From a virus: 23,395 bases of DNA. Where the stretch lies: the IMG/VR virus record IMGVR_UViG_3300001351_000055, positions 1 to 23,395 of that record; one strand, 5' to 3'. The notes under the pieces were generated by a model. That model had not been told where the DNA came from. It did no database searches and worked only from the letters and a program-made list of their open reading frames with translations. Shown piece after piece: positions 22,478 to 23,395 of this stretch (position 1 is its first letter; each line of letters opens with the position of its first letter). The translations under genes were made by a program, and so were the position numbers.

Positions 22478-22487
22478 ATATTTATAA
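22478..22487 (+). promoter_or_regulatory. Putative late promoter motif ATATTTATAA
   Basis: An exact copy followed by TAAAA, 17 bases before the tail tube start, in the 42-base gap after the sheath gene. Confidence 0.5.
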
Positions 22488-22504
22488 TAAAATAAACACA
22501 TAAA

Positions 22505-22993
22505 ATGGCAGTATTAGATCCTAACGAAATATTTTATACGGCATTTGAGCCGAAACAAAAGAACAGATTCATCATGTATATTGATGGTTTCCCTTCATAC
22601 CTTATGAAAGGTGTAGGAGCTGTAACTGTATCACAAGGAACAGTACCTTTAAATCACATTAACGTTCAACGTTTTGTGAAAGGTAAAACAACTTGGGGTA
22701 CTATTCAATTTACATTATTTGATCCAATCACTCCATCTGGTGCACAATCAGTAATGGAATGGGTTAGATTACATCACGAATCAGTAACAGGTAGAGATGG
22801 GTATAGTGATTTCTATAAAAAAGATTTAACTATTAACGTATTAGGACCTGTAGGTGATATCGTATCTGAATGGATTATCAAGGGAGCATTAATTACAGAA
22901 GCTTCATTTGGAGATTACAACTGGGATACTGAAAATGCTGCTCAAGAACTTACAATGACAGTACAACCTGATTATTGTGTATTAAATTTCTAA
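22505..22993 (+). CDS. 19: Tail tube protein, gp19-like
   Basis: This 162-residue protein stacks as hexamers to make the inner tail tube through which DNA passes. Length matches T4 gp19 (163). It has the family layout: N-terminal F-E-P-K-x-x-N-R-F-I-M-Y-I-D-G (residues 14-28), VQRFVKGKTTWGTIQFTLFD (54-73), MEWVRLHHESVTGRDGYSDF (84-103) and KKDLTINVLGPVGDIVSEW, ending with beta strands TMTVQPDYCVLNF. It follows the sheath gene as in T4 and has its own promoter-like motif and a strong terminator downstream, which suits a very abundant protein. Confidence 0.93.
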   Translation: MAVLDPNEIFYTAFEPKQKNRFIMYIDGFPSYLMKGVGAVTVSQGTVPLNHINVQRFVKGKTTWGTIQFTLFDPITPSGAQSVMEWVRLHHESVTGRDGYSDFYKKDLTINVLGPVGDIVSEWIIKGALITEASFGDYNWDTENAAQELTMTVQPDYCVLNF

Positions 22994-23023
22994 TTTTTCA
23001 TTTTACTTTAAATAATAAACAGA

Positions 23024-23054
23024 AGGAGCTTGATTTGTCAAGCTCCTCTTTTTT
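23024..23054 (+). terminator. Strong intrinsic terminator after the tail tube gene
   Basis: Perfect 10-bp stem AGGAGCTTGA/TCAAGCTCCT (23024-23033 with 23038-23047), tetraloop TTTG, then C and six T. It is the longest perfect terminator stem in the window. Confidence 0.92.
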
Positions 23055-23065
23055 ATTCATATTAT

Positions 23066-23151
23066 CCCTTTAAGTAAGGGTGGAAGCTTCTACTATACCA
23101 ACACCCAACCCTTAACTGTAGAAGAGAACAGAAAAAAGAAAGATAGGTTGG
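23066..23151 (+). other. Structured non-coding stretch with interleaved stems
   Basis: This gene-free gap (23055-23218) contains several competing inverted repeats. TAAGGGT/ACCCTTA (23075-23081 with 23108-23114) and CTTCTAC/GTAGAAG (23087-23093 with 23118-23124) interleave, as in a pseudoknot. CCCTT/AAGGG (23066-23070 with 23076-23080) competes with the first, and CCAACC/GGTTGG (23105-23110 with 23146-23151) competes as well. No ORF of note is present. It could be a structured leader, a small RNA or a transcript-end element. Confidence 0.45.
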
Positions 23152-23178
23152 ATATTAGATAGATTTTTTTTATATTAC

Positions 23179-23188
23179 ATATGTATTA
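23179..23188 (+). promoter_or_regulatory. Possible promoter motif ATATGTATTA
   Basis: This resembles the recurrent motif and its PhoH variant (CATATGTAT shared with 14225) and continues as AACG like the motif at 673. It lies 30 bases before the ATG at 23219. Confidence 0.3.
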
Positions 23189-23218
23189 ACGAACAAAACG
23201 TTTTAATAAATAAAGATT

Positions 23219-23395
23219 ATGACTGAATTTAAATTCCCAACAGAAGAAATTGAATTACCCTCTAGAGGATTAATATACCCTCCCGACAACCCACTATCCA
23301 GTGGTAAAGTAGAAATTAAATATATGACTGCTAAAGAAGAGGATATTCTAACCAACCAATCTTACATACAGAAAGGTACAGTTTTAGATAAATTG
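23219..23395 (+). CDS. Baseplate-family protein, 5' part (runs off the window)
   Basis: The first 59 codons of a gene are present. The product begins MTEFKFPTEEIELPSRGLIY and has PLSSGKVEIKYMTAKEEDIL (25-44), followed by TNQSYIQKG. The L-P-S-x-G-x-x-Y-P ... K-Y-M-T-A-K-E-E-D-I-L pattern is typical of small T4-like baseplate proteins, often annotated as gp26/baseplate hub or T4_baseplate family. Its position after the tail tube gene fits a tail role. The exact T4 equivalent is uncertain because only the N-terminus is visible. It starts after a long structured gap with A-rich sequence before the ATG. Confidence 0.6.
   Translation, partial: MTEFKFPTEEIELPSRGLIYPPDNPLSSGKVEIKYMTAKEEDILTNQSYIQKGTVLDKL

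Noticed and set aside
6018-22487. T4-type TATAAATA late promoters reading the minus strand
   Set aside because: The octamer is formally on the minus strand at each motif, but no minus-strand genes exist and each copy sits right before a + strand start, so a + strand element is more sensible.
1-23395. tRNA genes, CRISPR arrays, insertion sequences, integrase or attachment sites
   Set aside because: Scanning by eye showed no cloverleaf-like segments, regularly spaced repeats, transposase-like ORFs or integrase. The window appears to be purely lytic-phage structural DNA.

Overview
This window looks like the late structural region of a strictly lytic, T4-like tailed phage (contractile tail), with all genes on the + strand. 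The DNA is AT-rich and tightly packed, with many short overlaps or gaps of a few bases between genes. Start codons are preceded by A-rich stretches rather than consistent Shine-Dalgarno sites, and one secreted protein has a signal peptide ending in SFSQ. Both are typical of Bacteroidetes/Flavobacteriia, so the likely host is a flavobacterium-like bacterium, possibly aquatic. That host call is an inference.

Layout: (1) 1-3005, an accessory block: small unknown genes, a cluster of hairpins at 598-664, a 51-aa gene overlapping a FAD-dependent oxidoreductase, a small W/G-rich protein and a P-loop nucleotide kinase-like protein. (2) 3007-4445, a charged unknown protein and two membrane/coiled-coil proteins whose genes overlap out of frame like spanin genes. 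(3) 4447-14162, the head module: large terminase (gp17-like), portal (gp20), four small or medium unknown genes where T4 has 67/68, prohead protease (gp21), very acidic scaffold (gp22) and major capsid protein (gp23). (4) 14192-17680, a terminator, a PhoH-family ATPase, and probable neck/tail-completion proteins resembling gp13, gp14 and gp15. (5) 17712-19872, two overlapping glycosyltransferase genes: a GT4-like enzyme and an enzyme closely resembling the iron-binding TibC/BAHTCr protein O-heptosyltransferases. (6) 19907-23395, a small coiled-coil protein, tail sheath (gp18), tail tube (gp19), a strong terminator, a structured non-coding stretch, and the start of a baseplate-family gene.

How it works together: the head genes build and mature a procapsid, which is filled by the terminase. 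Neck proteins close it and join it to the sheath/tube tail. The glycosyltransferases lie between neck and tail genes, which suggests late expression and modification of virion or host surface proteins. A ten-base motif, ATATTTATAA, recurs seven times exactly, each time 12-25 bases before a start codon, and is a strong candidate for the phage late promoter. It contains the reverse complement of the T4 late-promoter octamer. The least expected items are the TibC-like enzyme, the COG2509-like oxidoreductase, the inverted late-promoter-like motif, a probable GIY-YIG homing endonuclease remnant at 16212-16265, capsid-targeting-like N-termini on non-head genes, and the interleaved hairpins at 23066-23151.
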